NCBI RefSeq assembly: GCF_005954645.2 | Contig: NZ_CP040695.2 | Coordinates: 1,674,001 to 1,738,000 of the forward strand | Source: Nocardioides sp. S-1144 | GTDB lineage: Bacteria; Actinomycetota; Actinomycetes; Propionibacteriales; Nocardioidaceae | Length of the DNA: 64,000 bases | Direction of reading: 5' to 3' | In this document: positions 49,373-58,491 of the stretch, piece by piece | Layout of the letters: each line of letters opens with the position of its first letter | How positions within the stretch are numbered: the stretch's first letter is position 1 | Notes under the pieces: model-generated | What the model saw: the letters and a program-made list of their open reading frames with translations, nothing else | Database searches by the model: none | What the model was told of the DNA's origin: nothing | Made by a program: the position numbers and the translations under genes

Positions 49373-50569
49373 TCAGGGCCGCCGCCCGGACTGCCGGCCG
49401 AGGATCAACGCGATCTGCAGGGTCAGCGCGTCGCGGGGGTCGTTGGCGGCGAAGCCGGTCAGGTCGGCGACCTGGCGCAGGCGGTAGCGGACGGTGTTGG
49501 GGTGCACGTAGAGCGCCCGGGCGGTGCCCTCCACCGAGCCGCCGGTGGCGAGGTAGGCGGTGAGGGACTCCTCGAGCGTGCCGCGCGCGCCCACGATCGG
49601 CAGGTAGACCTCCTCGACGAGGTGGCGGCGGGCGTGACCGTCGCCGGCGAGGGCGCGTTCGGGGAGGAGCTCGGTGCTCAGCACCGGCCGCGGCGCCGCG
49701 GGCCACCCGGTGGCCGCGCGGTGGGCCGCCAGCGCGGCACGGGCGCTCAGGTGGGCGTGCTCCAGGTCCTCGGCGACGGGTCCGACGACCACCGGCCCGT
49801 GACCGAACAGCGCGGCGAGCGTGGCGCCGGCGGCGCGCGGGTCCTCCACGCCACCGGCCAGGACGACGAGCCGCTCGCCCTGCGCGGCGCACAGCGCGTC
49901 CATGCCGTGCGCCCGGGCCACCCGGCGCACGCCCTCGAAGACGTCGGTCTCGGTGCGTCGCTCCGGGAAGGCGCCGAGCACCACCGCGACGTCACCGCGG
50001 GCGGCCCAGCCGAGGGCGCTGGCGCGCGACAGCATCGTCTCGTCGGTCTCGGCGCGCAGGACGGCGTCGACGACGAGCGCCTCGAGACGGGCGTCCCAGG
50101 CGCCGCGCATCTCCGCGGCCCGGGCGTAGACCTCGGCGGTCGCGAACGCGATCTCGCGGGCGTAGCGCAGCACGGAGGCCCGCACGTGGGGGACGTCGTC
50201 GGGCTCGAGGATGCCGTCGACCTCGCTCTCGACGGCCTCGATCGACAGCCGGACCAGGTCGACGGTCTGCTGGAGGCTGATGGTGCCGGTGAGCGCCCGC
50301 GGGGCGACGCCGAAGACCGAGGTGGCGATCGCGAAGGACTCCGCCGCCCCGCCACCCTCCTCGGCGACCTCGTGGGTGTACCAGTCGACGAACTCCCGGA
50401 CGCCGGACTGCACGATCTGGCCGACCCAGGCGCGCTCCTCGGCGCTGAGGTCGCGGAACCAGGGCAGCGCGACGTCCATCCGGGTCACCGCCGACGTGCT
50501 CAGGGCGCCGCTGGCGCGCACCAGCGTGGCCGCAGCGCGCTCGCGGGAGGTGCGCGGTCGTCGGGACAC
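49373..50569 (-). CDS. fasR: PucR-family regulator of fatty-acid synthesis (FasR-like)
   Basis: 398 residues. The PucR-type C-terminal helix-turn-helix is LEESLTAYLATGGSVEGTAR then LYVHPNTVRYRLRQV. The N-terminal half (PWFRDLSAEERAWVGQIVQS) matches the regulators encoded immediately before fabD in Streptomyces (FasR, activator of the fab operon) and M. tuberculosis (Rv2242). The role is inferred from position and domain. The GTG has TAACCT six bases upstream (leaderless). Confidence 0.85.
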   Translation of the reverse strand: MSRRPRTSRERAAATLVRASGALSTSAVTRMDVALPWFRDLSAEERAWVGQIVQSGVREFVDWYTHEVAEEGGGAAESFAIATSVFGVAPRALTGTISLQQTVDLVRLSIEAVESEVDGILEPDDVPHVRASVLRYAREIAFATAEVYARAAEMRGAWDARLEALVVDAVLRAETDETMLSRASALGWAARGDVAVVLGAFPERRTETDVFEGVRRVARAHGMDALCAAQGERLVVLAGGVEDPRAAGATLAALFGHGPVVVGPVAEDLEHAHLSARAALAAHRAATGWPAAPRPVLSTELLPERALAGDGHARRHLVEEVYLPIVGARGTLEESLTAYLATGGSVEGTARALYVHPNTVRYRLRQVADLTGFAANDPRDALTLQIALILGRQSGRRP

Positions 50570-50648
50570 CCCGCGAGGTTACGGGACCGGCCCCGCCGCC
50601 GTGGTGCGGCGTGGTTGAATGCGGCTGCGCCGTCATGGGAGGCCGGAG

Positions 50649-51625
50649 ATGAGCTCAGCGCAGCACGCCGTCGGTCGCGACGGCCGGCACGAGGTCCAGC
50701 ACGTCGAGCTCCACGGCCACCGTCGGGCCTTCGTCAAGATCGGCTCGGGACCGGCACTGCTGCTGCTGCACGGGCTCGGCTGCGACCACACCACGTGGTC
50801 GCCGGTCCTCGACGACCTCGCCGAGCACTTCACCGTCGTCGCGCCCGACCTGCTCGGCCACGGCCGCTCGGCGAAACCGCGCGCCGACTACAGCGTCGGC
50901 GGCTACGCCAACGGGATGCGCGACCTGCTGACCGTGCTCGGGATCGACAAGGCCACCGTCGTCGGCCACAGCTTCGGCGGCGGGGTGGCCCTGCAGTTCG
51001 CCTACCAGTTCCCCGAGCGCACCGAGCGGCTGATGCTGGTCGCCTCCGGTGGCCTCGGCCCCGAGGTGTCGGCCGGGATCCGCGCGATCACCACGCCCGG
51101 CTTCCACCAGGCGATGGGCGTGCTGAGCCTGCCCGTCGTCCGGCACGCCGGCGTGGCCGGCCTGCGCCTGGCGGCCCGCACCGGGCTGGCCGGCACCCGC
51201 GACCTCGGCGAGGTCGCCGACATCTACGACAGCTTCAAGGACCCCCACGCCCGCGCCGCCGTCCGGCACGTCGTGCGGGCCGTCGTCGACTGGCGCGGCC
51301 AGATCATCACCATGTCCGACCGGGCCTACCTGACCGGGGCGATGCCGATGGCGGTGGTCTGGGGCCGCGACGACCGGGTGATCCCGGTCTGCCACGCCCG
51401 CAACGCCGCCGCCCTGGCGCCCGGGGCCCGGGTCGAGGTCATCGAGGACGCCGGGCACTTCCCGCACAAGGACCACCCGGAGCAGTTCGTCGGGATCCTC
51501 CACGACTGGGTCCGCGCCACCCGGCCGGCGACCTACTCCCGCGCCACCTGGCGCCGGCTGCTGCGCAACGGCAGCCGATCCCCGACGGTGCCGCCGTGCC
51601 CGAGGGCGTCACCTCCATCGCCTGA
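50649..51625 (+). CDS. alpha/beta hydrolase with probable 3' frameshift
   Basis: From the ATG at 50649 (GGAG upstream) a clear alpha/beta hydrolase: LLLHGLGCDHTTW oxyanion region, nucleophile in VVGHSFGGG, acid in VVWGRDDRVIP, and His in EDAGHFPHKDHPEQF. After RRLLRNG (51572) the natural ending PIPDGAAVPEGVTSIA is in another frame with a stop at 51625, just before the terminator. The unshifted frame runs through the terminator hairpin to 51719 with low-complexity sequence. One missing C near 51575 explains this. The substrate is unknown; it lies between fasR and aceE. Confidence 0.75.
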
Positions 51626-51634
51626 GACGACCGA

Positions 51635-51667
51635 GGCCGAGCCGGCGCAGGGTGCGCCGGCTCGGCC
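51635..51667. terminator. bidirectional terminator between hydrolase and aceE
   Basis: 15-bp arms GGCCGAGCCGGCGCA and TGCGCCGGCTCGGCC around GGG. It is placed between two convergent genes. Confidence 0.75.
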
Positions 51668-51693
51668 CGGTTCGTGCGGGTGGTGGCGGCCTG

Positions 51694-54528
51694 CTAGGCG
51701 TCGCCGCCCTCCTGCTTGACGTCGCTGACGGCGGTCGGGTCGTCGATGCGGTACTGCGCGGCCGCCTTGGCGACCAGGCCCGGGTCGATCTCGCCGGCGT
51801 CGGCGAGGGCCTGCAGCGACCGGACGACGACCGACTGCGCGTCGATCTTGAAGAACCGGCGAGCCGCGGGGCGGGTGTCGGCGAAGCCGAAGCCGTCGGC
51901 GCCCAGGACGCAGTAGTCGCCGGGGACCCAGCGCGCGATCTGCAGCGGGACGGCGGCCATGTAGTCGGAGACCGCGACGAACGGGCCGCCCGAGCCCTCG
52001 AGCTTGGAGGTCACGTACGGCACGCGCGGGGCGTCGTCGGGGTGCAGGAGGTTCTGGTCCTCCGAGGCCACGGCGTCGCGGGCCAGCTCGTTCCACGAGG
52101 TGACCGACCAGGTGTCGGCCTGGACGCCCCACTCGGTCGACAGCAGGCGCGCGGCCTCCTTGATCCACGGGAAGCCCACGCCGGAGGCCATCAGCTGGAC
52201 CCGGGGGCCCTCACCGTCGGCCGTCGACACCTTGTGGACGCCGCGCAGGATGCCCTCGACGTCGACGTCCTCGGGCTGGGCCGGCTGCTCGACCGGCTCG
52301 TTGTAGACCGTGATGTAGAAGATCACGTTCTCGCCGTTGCCGTCGGGACCGCCGGTGCCGTACATCCGCTCCAGGCCCGAGCGCATCACGTGCGCCATCT
52401 CGTAGGCGAACGCCGGGTCGTAGTGCACGACCGCGGGGTTGGTCGCCGCGAGCAGGGGGGAGTGGCCGTCGGCGTGCTGGAGGCCCTCACCGGTCAGCGT
52501 GGTGCGACCGGCCGTGGCACCGATGAGGAAGCCGCGGGCGAGCTGGTCGGCCATCGCCCAGATCGAGTCGCCGGTGCGCTGGAACCCGAACATCGAGTAG
52601 AAGATGTAGAACGGGATCATGTGCTCGCCGTGCGTGGAGTACGCCGACCCGGCCGCCGTCGCCGAGGCCATCGCGCCGGCCTCGGAGATGCCCTCGTGCA
52701 GCATCTGGCCCTGGACGGACTCGGTGTACTTCAGCAGCAGCTTGCGGTCGACCGACTGGTAGGTCTGGCCGGCCGGGTTGTAGACCTTGGCGCTCGGGAA
52801 CATCGAGTCCATGCCGAACGTGCGGTACTCGTCGGGAGCGATCGGGACGATCCGCTGGCCGATCTCGGGGTCCTTCATCCAGTCGCGCAGCAGCCGGACG
52901 GCGGCCATCGTGGTCGCCACCGGGTGCTTGCCGCCGCCCTTGGCCAGCTCGGTGTACATCGCGTCGCCGGGCAGCTTGAGCGCCTTGGCCCGCACCTCGC
53001 GCTTGGGCATCGACCCACCGAGCTCGTGGCGGCGCTGCATCATGTACTCGATCTCGGGGGAGTCGGCGCCCGGGTGGAAGAACGGCGCGGCGCCGGTCTC
53101 CTCGTAGGAGCGCTCGAGGTCGCGGTCGGAGATCGGCAGGTAGAGCCGGTCGCGGAACTTCTTGAGGTCGTCCGGCGTCAGCTTCTTCATCTGGTGGGTG
53201 GCGTTCTTGCCCTCGAGGGCGTCGATCGTCCAGCCCTTGACCGTCTTGGCCAGGATCACCGTCGGCTGCCCGACGTGCTTGGTGGCGGCGTCGAAGGCGG
53301 CGTAGACCTTGCGGTAGTCGTGCCCACCGCGCGGGAGCTTCTGGATCTGGCCGTCGGTCATGTGCTCGACCATCCGGCGCAGCCGCGGGTCGGGCCCGAA
53401 GAAGTTCTCCCGCACGTAGGCGCCGTCCTCGACCGAGAAGGTCTGGAAGTCGCCGTCGGGGGTGGAGTTCATCTTGTTGACCAGGACGCCGTCGACGTCG
53501 CGGGCGAGCAGGTCGTCCCAGCCCTGGCCCCAGATCACCTTGATGACGTTCCAGCCGGCGCCACGGAAGTTGGCCTCGAGCTCCTGGATGATCTTGCCGT
53601 TGCCGGTGACCGGCCCGTCGAGCTGCTGCAGGTTGCAGTTGACGACCCACACCAGGTTGTCGAGCTCCTCGCGGGCGGCGATGCGGATCGCGCCGAGCGA
53701 CTCGGGCTCGGCCATCTCGCCGTCGCCGAGGAAGGCGAAGACGCGCTGCTCGGAGGTGTCCTTGACGCCGCGGTTCTGCAGGTAGCGGTTGAAGCGCGCC
53801 TGGTAGATGGAGTTGATGCCGGTCAGGCCCATCGAGACGGTCGGGAACTCCCAGAACTCCGGCATCAGCCGCGGGTGCGGGTACGACGACAGCCCGGCGC
53901 CGGGTCCGTGCTGGACCTCCTGGCGGAACCGGTAGAGCTGCTGCTCGTCGAGGCGGCCCTCGAGGAAGGCGCGGGCGTAGATGCCGGGGGAGGCGTGACC
54001 CTGGATGAAGATCTGGTCGCCACCGCCCGGGTGGTCCTGGCCGCGGAAGAAGTGGTTGAAGCCGACCTCGTAGAGGCTCGCCGAGGACTGGTAGGTGGCG
54101 ATGTGGCCGCCGACCTCGAGTCCCTTGCGGTTGGCGCTCGAGACCATGACGGCGGCGTTCCAGCGCAGGAACGCGCGGATCCGCTGCTCGACGTGGTAGT
54201 CGCCGGGGAACCACGGCTCGCGCTCGGGCGGGATGGTGTTGATGTAGTCGGTGCTGCGCAGCGCCGGCACGCCGACCTGCGTCTCGCGGGCGCGCTCGAG
54301 CAGGCGCAGCATCACGTAGCGCGCGCGGTCGCGGCCGCGCTCGTCGAGCATGGCGTCGAACGAGTCGAGCCAGTCGCGGGTCTCGTCGGGATCGATGTCG
54401 GGCAGCTGGGTCGGCAGGCCTTCGTGGATCACCGCGGGGGTAGAGCCGGATCGCCGGCTGCTGGTGTCGCTACCGGTGCTGTCGCCGGTGTTGACGCTGT
54501 CTGGGGAGGTGGATGTCTCGCCGCTCAC
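51694..54528 (-). CDS. aceE: pyruvate dehydrogenase E1 component (homodimeric)
   Basis: 944 residues from the GTG at 54528. Decarboxylates pyruvate with thiamine diphosphate in the PDH complex. Seen: [20 protein letters not shown], the ThDP motif [10 protein letters not shown] ending with [10 protein letters not shown], and in the second domain [20 protein letters not shown]. The N-terminal ~30 residues are Ser/Thr/Gly-rich and disordered. Upstream in-frame codons to 54684 do not look like protein. It lies beside the fab cluster as in mycobacteria (Rv2241), linking acetyl-CoA production to its use. Confidence 0.96.
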   Translation of the reverse strand: MSGETSTSPDSVNTGDSTGSDTSSRRSGSTPAVIHEGLPTQLPDIDPDETRDWLDSFDAMLDERGRDRARYVMLRLLERARETQVGVPALRSTDYINTIPPEREPWFPGDYHVEQRIRAFLRWNAAVMVSSANRKGLEVGGHIATYQSSASLYEVGFNHFFRGQDHPGGGDQIFIQGHASPGIYARAFLEGRLDEQQLYRFRQEVQHGPGAGLSSYPHPRLMPEFWEFPTVSMGLTGINSIYQARFNRYLQNRGVKDTSEQRVFAFLGDGEMAEPESLGAIRIAAREELDNLVWVVNCNLQQLDGPVTGNGKIIQELEANFRGAGWNVIKVIWGQGWDDLLARDVDGVLVNKMNSTPDGDFQTFSVEDGAYVRENFFGPDPRLRRMVEHMTDGQIQKLPRGGHDYRKVYAAFDAATKHVGQPTVILAKTVKGWTIDALEGKNATHQMKKLTPDDLKKFRDRLYLPISDRDLERSYEETGAAPFFHPGADSPEIEYMMQRRHELGGSMPKREVRAKALKLPGDAMYTELAKGGGKHPVATTMAAVRLLRDWMKDPEIGQRIVPIAPDEYRTFGMDSMFPSAKVYNPAGQTYQSVDRKLLLKYTESVQGQMLHEGISEAGAMASATAAGSAYSTHGEHMIPFYIFYSMFGFQRTGDSIWAMADQLARGFLIGATAGRTTLTGEGLQHADGHSPLLAATNPAVVHYDPAFAYEMAHVMRSGLERMYGTGGPDGNGENVIFYITVYNEPVEQPAQPEDVDVEGILRGVHKVSTADGEGPRVQLMASGVGFPWIKEAARLLSTEWGVQADTWSVTSWNELARDAVASEDQNLLHPDDAPRVPYVTSKLEGSGGPFVAVSDYMAAVPLQIARWVPGDYCVLGADGFGFADTRPAARRFFKIDAQSVVVRSLQALADAGEIDPGLVAKAAAQYRIDDPTAVSDVKQEGGDA

Positions 54529-54738
54529 AGGTGCATCGTCGCACGCGCGCGGTGGCCGGAAAATCCGCGGGATGCCTACCGGTCGGTAGCACCCGGACCG
54601 GGTCCACGACTGTCCAGGGATCGGGCGCCCACCCGCCGGGCGCTTGCAGTGTGCGCCCTTCTCCGATGGACTACGGGCCAGCACCCGCGCGCCCGCCCAC
54701 CCGCAGGCGCGTCCGGCAACCCCGATGGAGGACGTTCA

Positions 54739-55176
54739 GTGAGCTCGACCGCCGATGGCGGCACCACCCAGTCTGGCCAGACCGACCACGCCGAACGTCT
54801 CGGCCTCAGCGCCGGGATGGTCGTCCAGGAGCTCGGCTGGGACAACGACACCGACGACGACCTCCGGGTCGCGATCGAGAACACCTTCGACGCCGACATG
54901 GTCGACGGCGACTACGGCAACGTCGTCGACGCCGTCGTCCTCTGGTGGCGCGACGAGGACGGCGACCTGGTCGACGGGCTCGTCGAGGCGCTCACCGACC
55001 TCGTGGGCGGCGGCGCGATCTGGCTGCTGACCCCGAAGATCGGACGGCCCAACGCCGTCGACGCCGCCGACATCGCCGAGGCCGCCCCGATCGCCGGGCT
55101 CTCCCAGACCATCTCGGCCTCCGTCAGCAAGGACTGGGCCGCGACCCGCCTGGTGGCCCCCAAGACGCCCGCGTGA
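54739..55176 (+). CDS. DUF3052 family protein
   Basis: 145 residues from the GTG at 54739 (GGAGG upstream). ERLGLSAGMVVQELGWDNDT and VVDAVVLWWRDEDGDLVDGL are typical of DUF3052, an actinobacterial family. Its divergent position beside aceE matches Rv2239c. Acidic and cytoplasmic; function unknown. Confidence 0.9.
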   Translation: MSSTADGGTTQSGQTDHAERLGLSAGMVVQELGWDNDTDDDLRVAIENTFDADMVDGDYGNVVDAVVLWWRDEDGDLVDGLVEALTDLVGGGAIWLLTPKIGRPNAVDAADIAEAAPIAGLSQTISASVSKDWAATRLVAPKTPA

Positions 55177-55209
55177 GCCAGCGACGACACCATCCCTAGG
55201 CTGGCCCCC

Positions 55210-56871
55210 GTGCTCCAGAAGCTGACGACCGGCGTCACCGCGGCCGGGACCTCCCTGAAGGTGCTGGGGCGGGCGGGGGTGATCCGTCCCTACTCGCCGC
55301 TGACCCTCGCGCGCCTGGCGCGCACGCTGCGGCAGTGGGGCACCGGACCGGCGGGCGGCTTCGCCTCGCTGGCGCTGCGGATGCCCGAGCGCGTCGGCCT
55401 GGTCGACGAGCTCGGGGAGCTCACCTTCGGCGAGCTGCACGCCCGCTCCAACGCCCTGGCCCACGCCCTGCGCGAGCGGGGCGTCGGCGAGGGCGACGCC
55501 GTCGCGCTGATGTGCCGCAACCACCGCGGCTTCATCGACGCGAGCATCGCCGTCGCCAAGCTCGGCGCCGACCTCATCCTGCTCAACACCGCCTTCGCGG
55601 GTCCGCAGCTGGTGGAGGTGCTCGAGCGCGACCGCCCCACGGTGCTCGTCCACGACCAGGAGTTCACGGCCCTGGTCGAGGAGGCCCCGGTCGGGCTGCG
55701 CGTGCTCGCCTGGGTCGACGACGACGCCGCGCGGGGCGACCTGCCGACGCTCGAGTCGCTCATCGAGGGCCGCGACGGCACCGACCTGGGCGCGCCGGCC
55801 CACCACGGCCGGATCGTCATCCTCACCTCCGGCACCACCGGTACGCCCAAGGGCGCCCCGCGCAGCGAGGCCGGGGTCGAGGCCGCGGTGTCGCTGCTCG
55901 GCTCGATCCCGTTGCGGCACGGCTGGCGCACCCACGTCGCCGCCCCGCTGTTCCACACCTGGGGGTTCGCCCACCTGGCGCTGGCGATGCTGCTCGGCTC
56001 CACCGTGGTGCTGCGCCGCCGCTTCGACCCCGAGGACTTCCTGCGCACCGTGCAGGACGCTCGCTGCGAGTCGGCCGCGGTGATCCCGGTGATGCTGCAG
56101 CGCGTGCTCGCGCTCCCGGCCGAGACCCTCGACCGCCACGACCTCCGCACGCTCCAGGTGGTCGCGAGCTCCGGCTCGGCGCTGCCCGGCGACCTCGCGA
56201 CGACGTGGATGGACCGCTTCGGCGACCACCTCTACTCCACCTACGGCTCGACCGAGGTGGCCTACGCCGCCGTCGCGAGCCCCGCCGACCTGCGCGGCAA
56301 CCCCGGCACCGCGGGTCGCCCGCCCTACGCCACGGTGGTGAGGATCCTCGACGACGACGGCCGGGAGGTCCCGACCGGCACGGCGGGCCGGATCTTCGTC
56401 GGCAACGGACTGCTCTTCGAGGGCTACACCGGGGGCGGCCACAAGGAGGTCGTCGACGGCCTGATGTCCTCGGGCGACGTCGGCCGCCTCGACGACGACG
56501 GCCTGCTGTTCATCGAGGGCCGCGACGACGAGATGATCGTCTCCGGCGGCGAGAACGTCTTCCCGAAGGAGGTCGAGGACTGCCTCGCCCGCCACGACGC
56601 CGTCACCGAGGTGGCCGCGATCGGGGTCGACGACGAGGACTTCGGCACCCGGCTGCGCGCGTTCGTCGTGCGCACCGCCGACGCGGGTGACGACCTCGGC
56701 GAGGACGACCTGAAGGACTGGGTCCGGCAGAACCTCGCCCGCTACAAGGTGCCCCGCGAGATCGTGTTCCTCGACGAGCTGCCGCGCAACGCCACGGGCA
56801 AGGTGCTCAAGCGCGACCTGGTCCACCACGGCGAGGACGAGCCCGCCGCCGACCGGGACGAGCAGGCGTGA
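55210..56871 (+). CDS. acyl-CoA synthetase (FadD-type, AMP-binding)
   Basis: 553 residues. ANL-family adenylating enzyme: P-loop VILTSGTTGTPKGAP, YSTYGSTEVA, GRDDEMIVSGGENVFPKEVE hinge and the catalytic lysine motif RNATGKVLKRDL. Activates a fatty or other carboxylic acid to its CoA thioester. A TAGGCT box seven bases before the GTG makes the mRNA leaderless. The stop overlaps ahpE by four bases. Confidence 0.93.
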   Translation: MLQKLTTGVTAAGTSLKVLGRAGVIRPYSPLTLARLARTLRQWGTGPAGGFASLALRMPERVGLVDELGELTFGELHARSNALAHALRERGVGEGDAVALMCRNHRGFIDASIAVAKLGADLILLNTAFAGPQLVEVLERDRPTVLVHDQEFTALVEEAPVGLRVLAWVDDDAARGDLPTLESLIEGRDGTDLGAPAHHGRIVILTSGTTGTPKGAPRSEAGVEAAVSLLGSIPLRHGWRTHVAAPLFHTWGFAHLALAMLLGSTVVLRRRFDPEDFLRTVQDARCESAAVIPVMLQRVLALPAETLDRHDLRTLQVVASSGSALPGDLATTWMDRFGDHLYSTYGSTEVAYAAVASPADLRGNPGTAGRPPYATVVRILDDDGREVPTGTAGRIFVGNGLLFEGYTGGGHKEVVDGLMSSGDVGRLDDDGLLFIEGRDDEMIVSGGENVFPKEVEDCLARHDAVTEVAAIGVDDEDFGTRLRAFVVRTADAGDDLGEDDLKDWVRQNLARYKVPREIVFLDELPRNATGKVLKRDLVHHGEDEPAADRDEQA

Positions 56872-57335
56872 CCGGGCTCCTCATGGGCGACACGGCCCCC
56901 GACTTCACCTTGCGCGACCAGTTCGGCCAGGACGTCACGCTGTCGGCGTTCCGGGGTCGCAAGGCGGTCGCGATCCTGTTCTACCCGTTCGCGTTCTCGG
57001 GCGTGTGCACCGGCGAGATGGCCGGCATCCGCGACCGGCTCGACGAGTTCCTCACCTTCGACACCGAGGTCCTCGGCATCTCCTGCGACCCGGTCTACGC
57101 CCAGCGCGCCTTCGCCGACCAGGACGGCCTCAACTTCCCGCTCCTGAGCGACTTCTGGCCGCACGGCGCGGTCACCGCCGCCTACGACGTCCTCGACGAG
57201 GAGCGGGGGTGCCCGCGGCGCTCGTCCTACGTCGTGGACCGCGAGGGCGTGCTGCGCTGGGCGGTCCACAACGCCATGCCGGAGGGCCGGGACCTCGACG
57301 AGCACCTCCGCCAGCTGCTCGCCGTCGTGGCCTGA
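56868..57335 (+). CDS. ahpE: AhpE-type one-cysteine peroxiredoxin
   Basis: 155 residues. Peroxidatic Cys47 is in FYPFAFSGVCTGEM (PxxxTxxC-type loop with Ser replacing Thr), with a conserved Arg further on in RRSSYVVDRE. Only one further Cys pair region (SCDPVY, RGCPRR) is seen. The position beside DUF3052/aceE matches Rv2238c AhpE. Reduces peroxides in the cytoplasm. The GTG overlaps the upstream stop (GTGA). Confidence 0.93.
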   Translation: MTGLLMGDTAPDFTLRDQFGQDVTLSAFRGRKAVAILFYPFAFSGVCTGEMAGIRDRLDEFLTFDTEVLGISCDPVYAQRAFADQDGLNFPLLSDFWPHGAVTAAYDVLDEERGCPRRSSYVVDREGVLRWAVHNAMPEGRDLDEHLRQLLAVVA

Positions 57336-57372
57336 CCGGTCTGGACCGGTGCGCCGGCTCCGCGCCAGGAGG

Positions 57373-57400
57373 TTGACCACCGGCGCGTCACGGGTACAGT
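57373..57400 (+). promoter_or_regulatory. promoter-like sequence just ahead of a terminator
   Basis: TTGACC, a 16-base spacer and TACAGT. Transcription would start near 57407 and run straight into the hairpin at 57410-57441. It could make a ~45-nt RNA or be fortuitous. Confidence 0.4.
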
Positions 57401-57409
57401 TTTCCCGTT

Positions 57410-57452
57410 GAACCGCTGGCGACCCGAGACGCCGGCGGTTCATCTCTTTTTT
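57410..57452 (+). terminator. intrinsic terminator after ahpE
   Basis: 12-bp arms (GAACCGCTGGCG and CGCCGGCGGTTC, one G:U) around an 8-base loop, followed by ATCTCTTTTTT. Confidence 0.85.
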
Positions 57453-57490
57453 CCTCGGCTCCCGGTCGCCACTTGTAGGCTCACCGGCGC

Positions 57491-57565
57491 GGGCGTGTAG
57501 CTCAGCGGTAGAGCGCTTCGCTTACAACGAAGTGGTCGGGGGTTCGATCCCCTCCGCGCCCACCA
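57491..57565 (+). tRNA. tRNA-Val (TAC)
   Basis: Acceptor GGGCGTG/CGCGCCC, D-arm TAGCTCAGCGGTAGAGC, anticodon loop CTTACAA, T-loop TTCGATC; CCA is encoded. A TAGGCT -10 box lies at 57476-57481. Confidence 0.97.
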
Positions 57566-57638
57566 CCCCGGCTCCGACCGGGCCCGCGCCCCGTGGCCCC
57601 GGCCGACGCGGACCCGGGCCCGCGCCGGCCCGGTCGGC

Positions 57639-57938
57639 TCAGGACTGACGTCGCTCGGGGTGCTCGGACTCCCACTGCCCGAGCTGGGTCTGCAGGGCCT
57701 TCATGACCTCCCACACCTGGGCGGCCGGGATGCGGACCCGGGTCACGACCTGGGCGTCGACCCGGGCCACCGAGGTGCCGTCGTCGTTGCGGGTCGGCAC
57801 CGGCGGCCGGCTCATCGAGACGAAGTCGAGGATGAAGGTCTCGTTGTTGTGCCACACGCTCGCGAAGTCGGCGTAGTGCCCCTCGACGTGCTCCGGGGGG
57901 ACGGTGATGTTGAAGGCGGTCGGCAGGTCGTCGCTCAT
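57639..57938 (-). CDS. DUF3467 family protein
   Basis: 99 residues from the ATG at 57938. NITVPPEHVEGHYADFASVW and FILDFVSMSRPP followed by RVRIPAAQVWEVMKALQTQL are typical of DUF3467, a small cytoplasmic family of unknown function. The longer frame to 57992 adds no conserved sequence and overlaps the regulatory element at 57975. Confidence 0.88.
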   Translation of the reverse strand: MSDDLPTAFNITVPPEHVEGHYADFASVWHNNETFILDFVSMSRPPVPTRNDDGTSVARVDAQVVTRVRIPAAQVWEVMKALQTQLGQWESEHPERRQS

Positions 57939-57974
57939 GACCACATCATGCCGACCGGAGGTGAGCGACCTCGG

Positions 57975-58011
57975 TGAGAGACCTCTCATCACGACCTCAC
58001 GGACACCTCAC
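57975..58011 (+). promoter_or_regulatory. shared response-regulator-type element, copy A
   Basis: TGAGAGACCTCTCAT (57975-57989) followed by CTCAC at 57996 and 58007. The three CTCAY units (57985, 57996, 58007) are exactly 11 bp apart, the phasing typical of OmpR/PhoP-family binding. The 15-bp core is identical to copy B at 62200-62238, read on the other strand. Confidence 0.7.
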
Positions 58012-58077
58012 CGCGGCCCAGCAGAGTTCTCGGCATCGGGGCCGGACCGCGGCCTCCACCGGAAAGGCACCACCACC

Positions 58078-58491
58078 ATGAAGCTCTCCACGCTCTCCTT
58101 CGGCACCCTCGGCGTCGCGGGTCTCGTCGCCGCCGGCCTGATGTCCCTGCCCACCTCGGGCGCGACGGCCGGCGCGGTGAACGACGGCCCCGCCGACGTC
58201 GTCAAGCGCGACGAGGACACCGTCGAGGTCGTCCTGGTCGCCGACGACGACGACGACGACACCAACGCCCGCGACAACACCCGGACCGGGGCGGACGACA
58301 CCAACACCCGCGGCGGCACCAACACCAACTCGCGCAGCCGCAACGACGGCACCGGCACCGGCACCCGCACCGGCAAGGACGACAGCCGCGAGCGCCGGGT
58401 CAAGGACTGGACGCGTGACGGCGGCGACCGGACCCGCGACTGGTCGGCCAACCAGACCAACGACCGCTCGCGCCACAACACCCGCCGTTGA
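58078..58491 (+). CDS. secreted Asp/Thr/Arg-rich low-complexity protein
   Basis: 137 residues. A signal peptide (FGTLGVAGLVAAGLMSLP, cleavage near ATAGA) is followed by VKRDEDTVEVVLVADDDDDD and then Thr/Asn/Arg/Gly/Asp-rich repeats (GTGTGTRTGKDDSRERR). The mature part is probably disordered and outside the membrane. It is preceded by regulatory copy A and overlaps the next kinase gene (TTGA), so both are one operon. Similar in composition to the anchored Asp-rich protein at 61628. No family recognised. Confidence 0.75.
   Translation: MKLSTLSFGTLGVAGLVAAGLMSLPTSGATAGAVNDGPADVVKRDEDTVEVVLVADDDDDDTNARDNTRTGADDTNTRGGTNTNSRSRNDGTGTGTRTGKDDSRERRVKDWTRDGGDRTRDWSANQTNDRSRHNTRR

Noticed and set aside
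51652..55176. A 1174-residue open frame on the plus strand opposite aceE
   Set aside because: Only its last part (from 54739) is real (DUF3052). The rest mirrors aceE codons.
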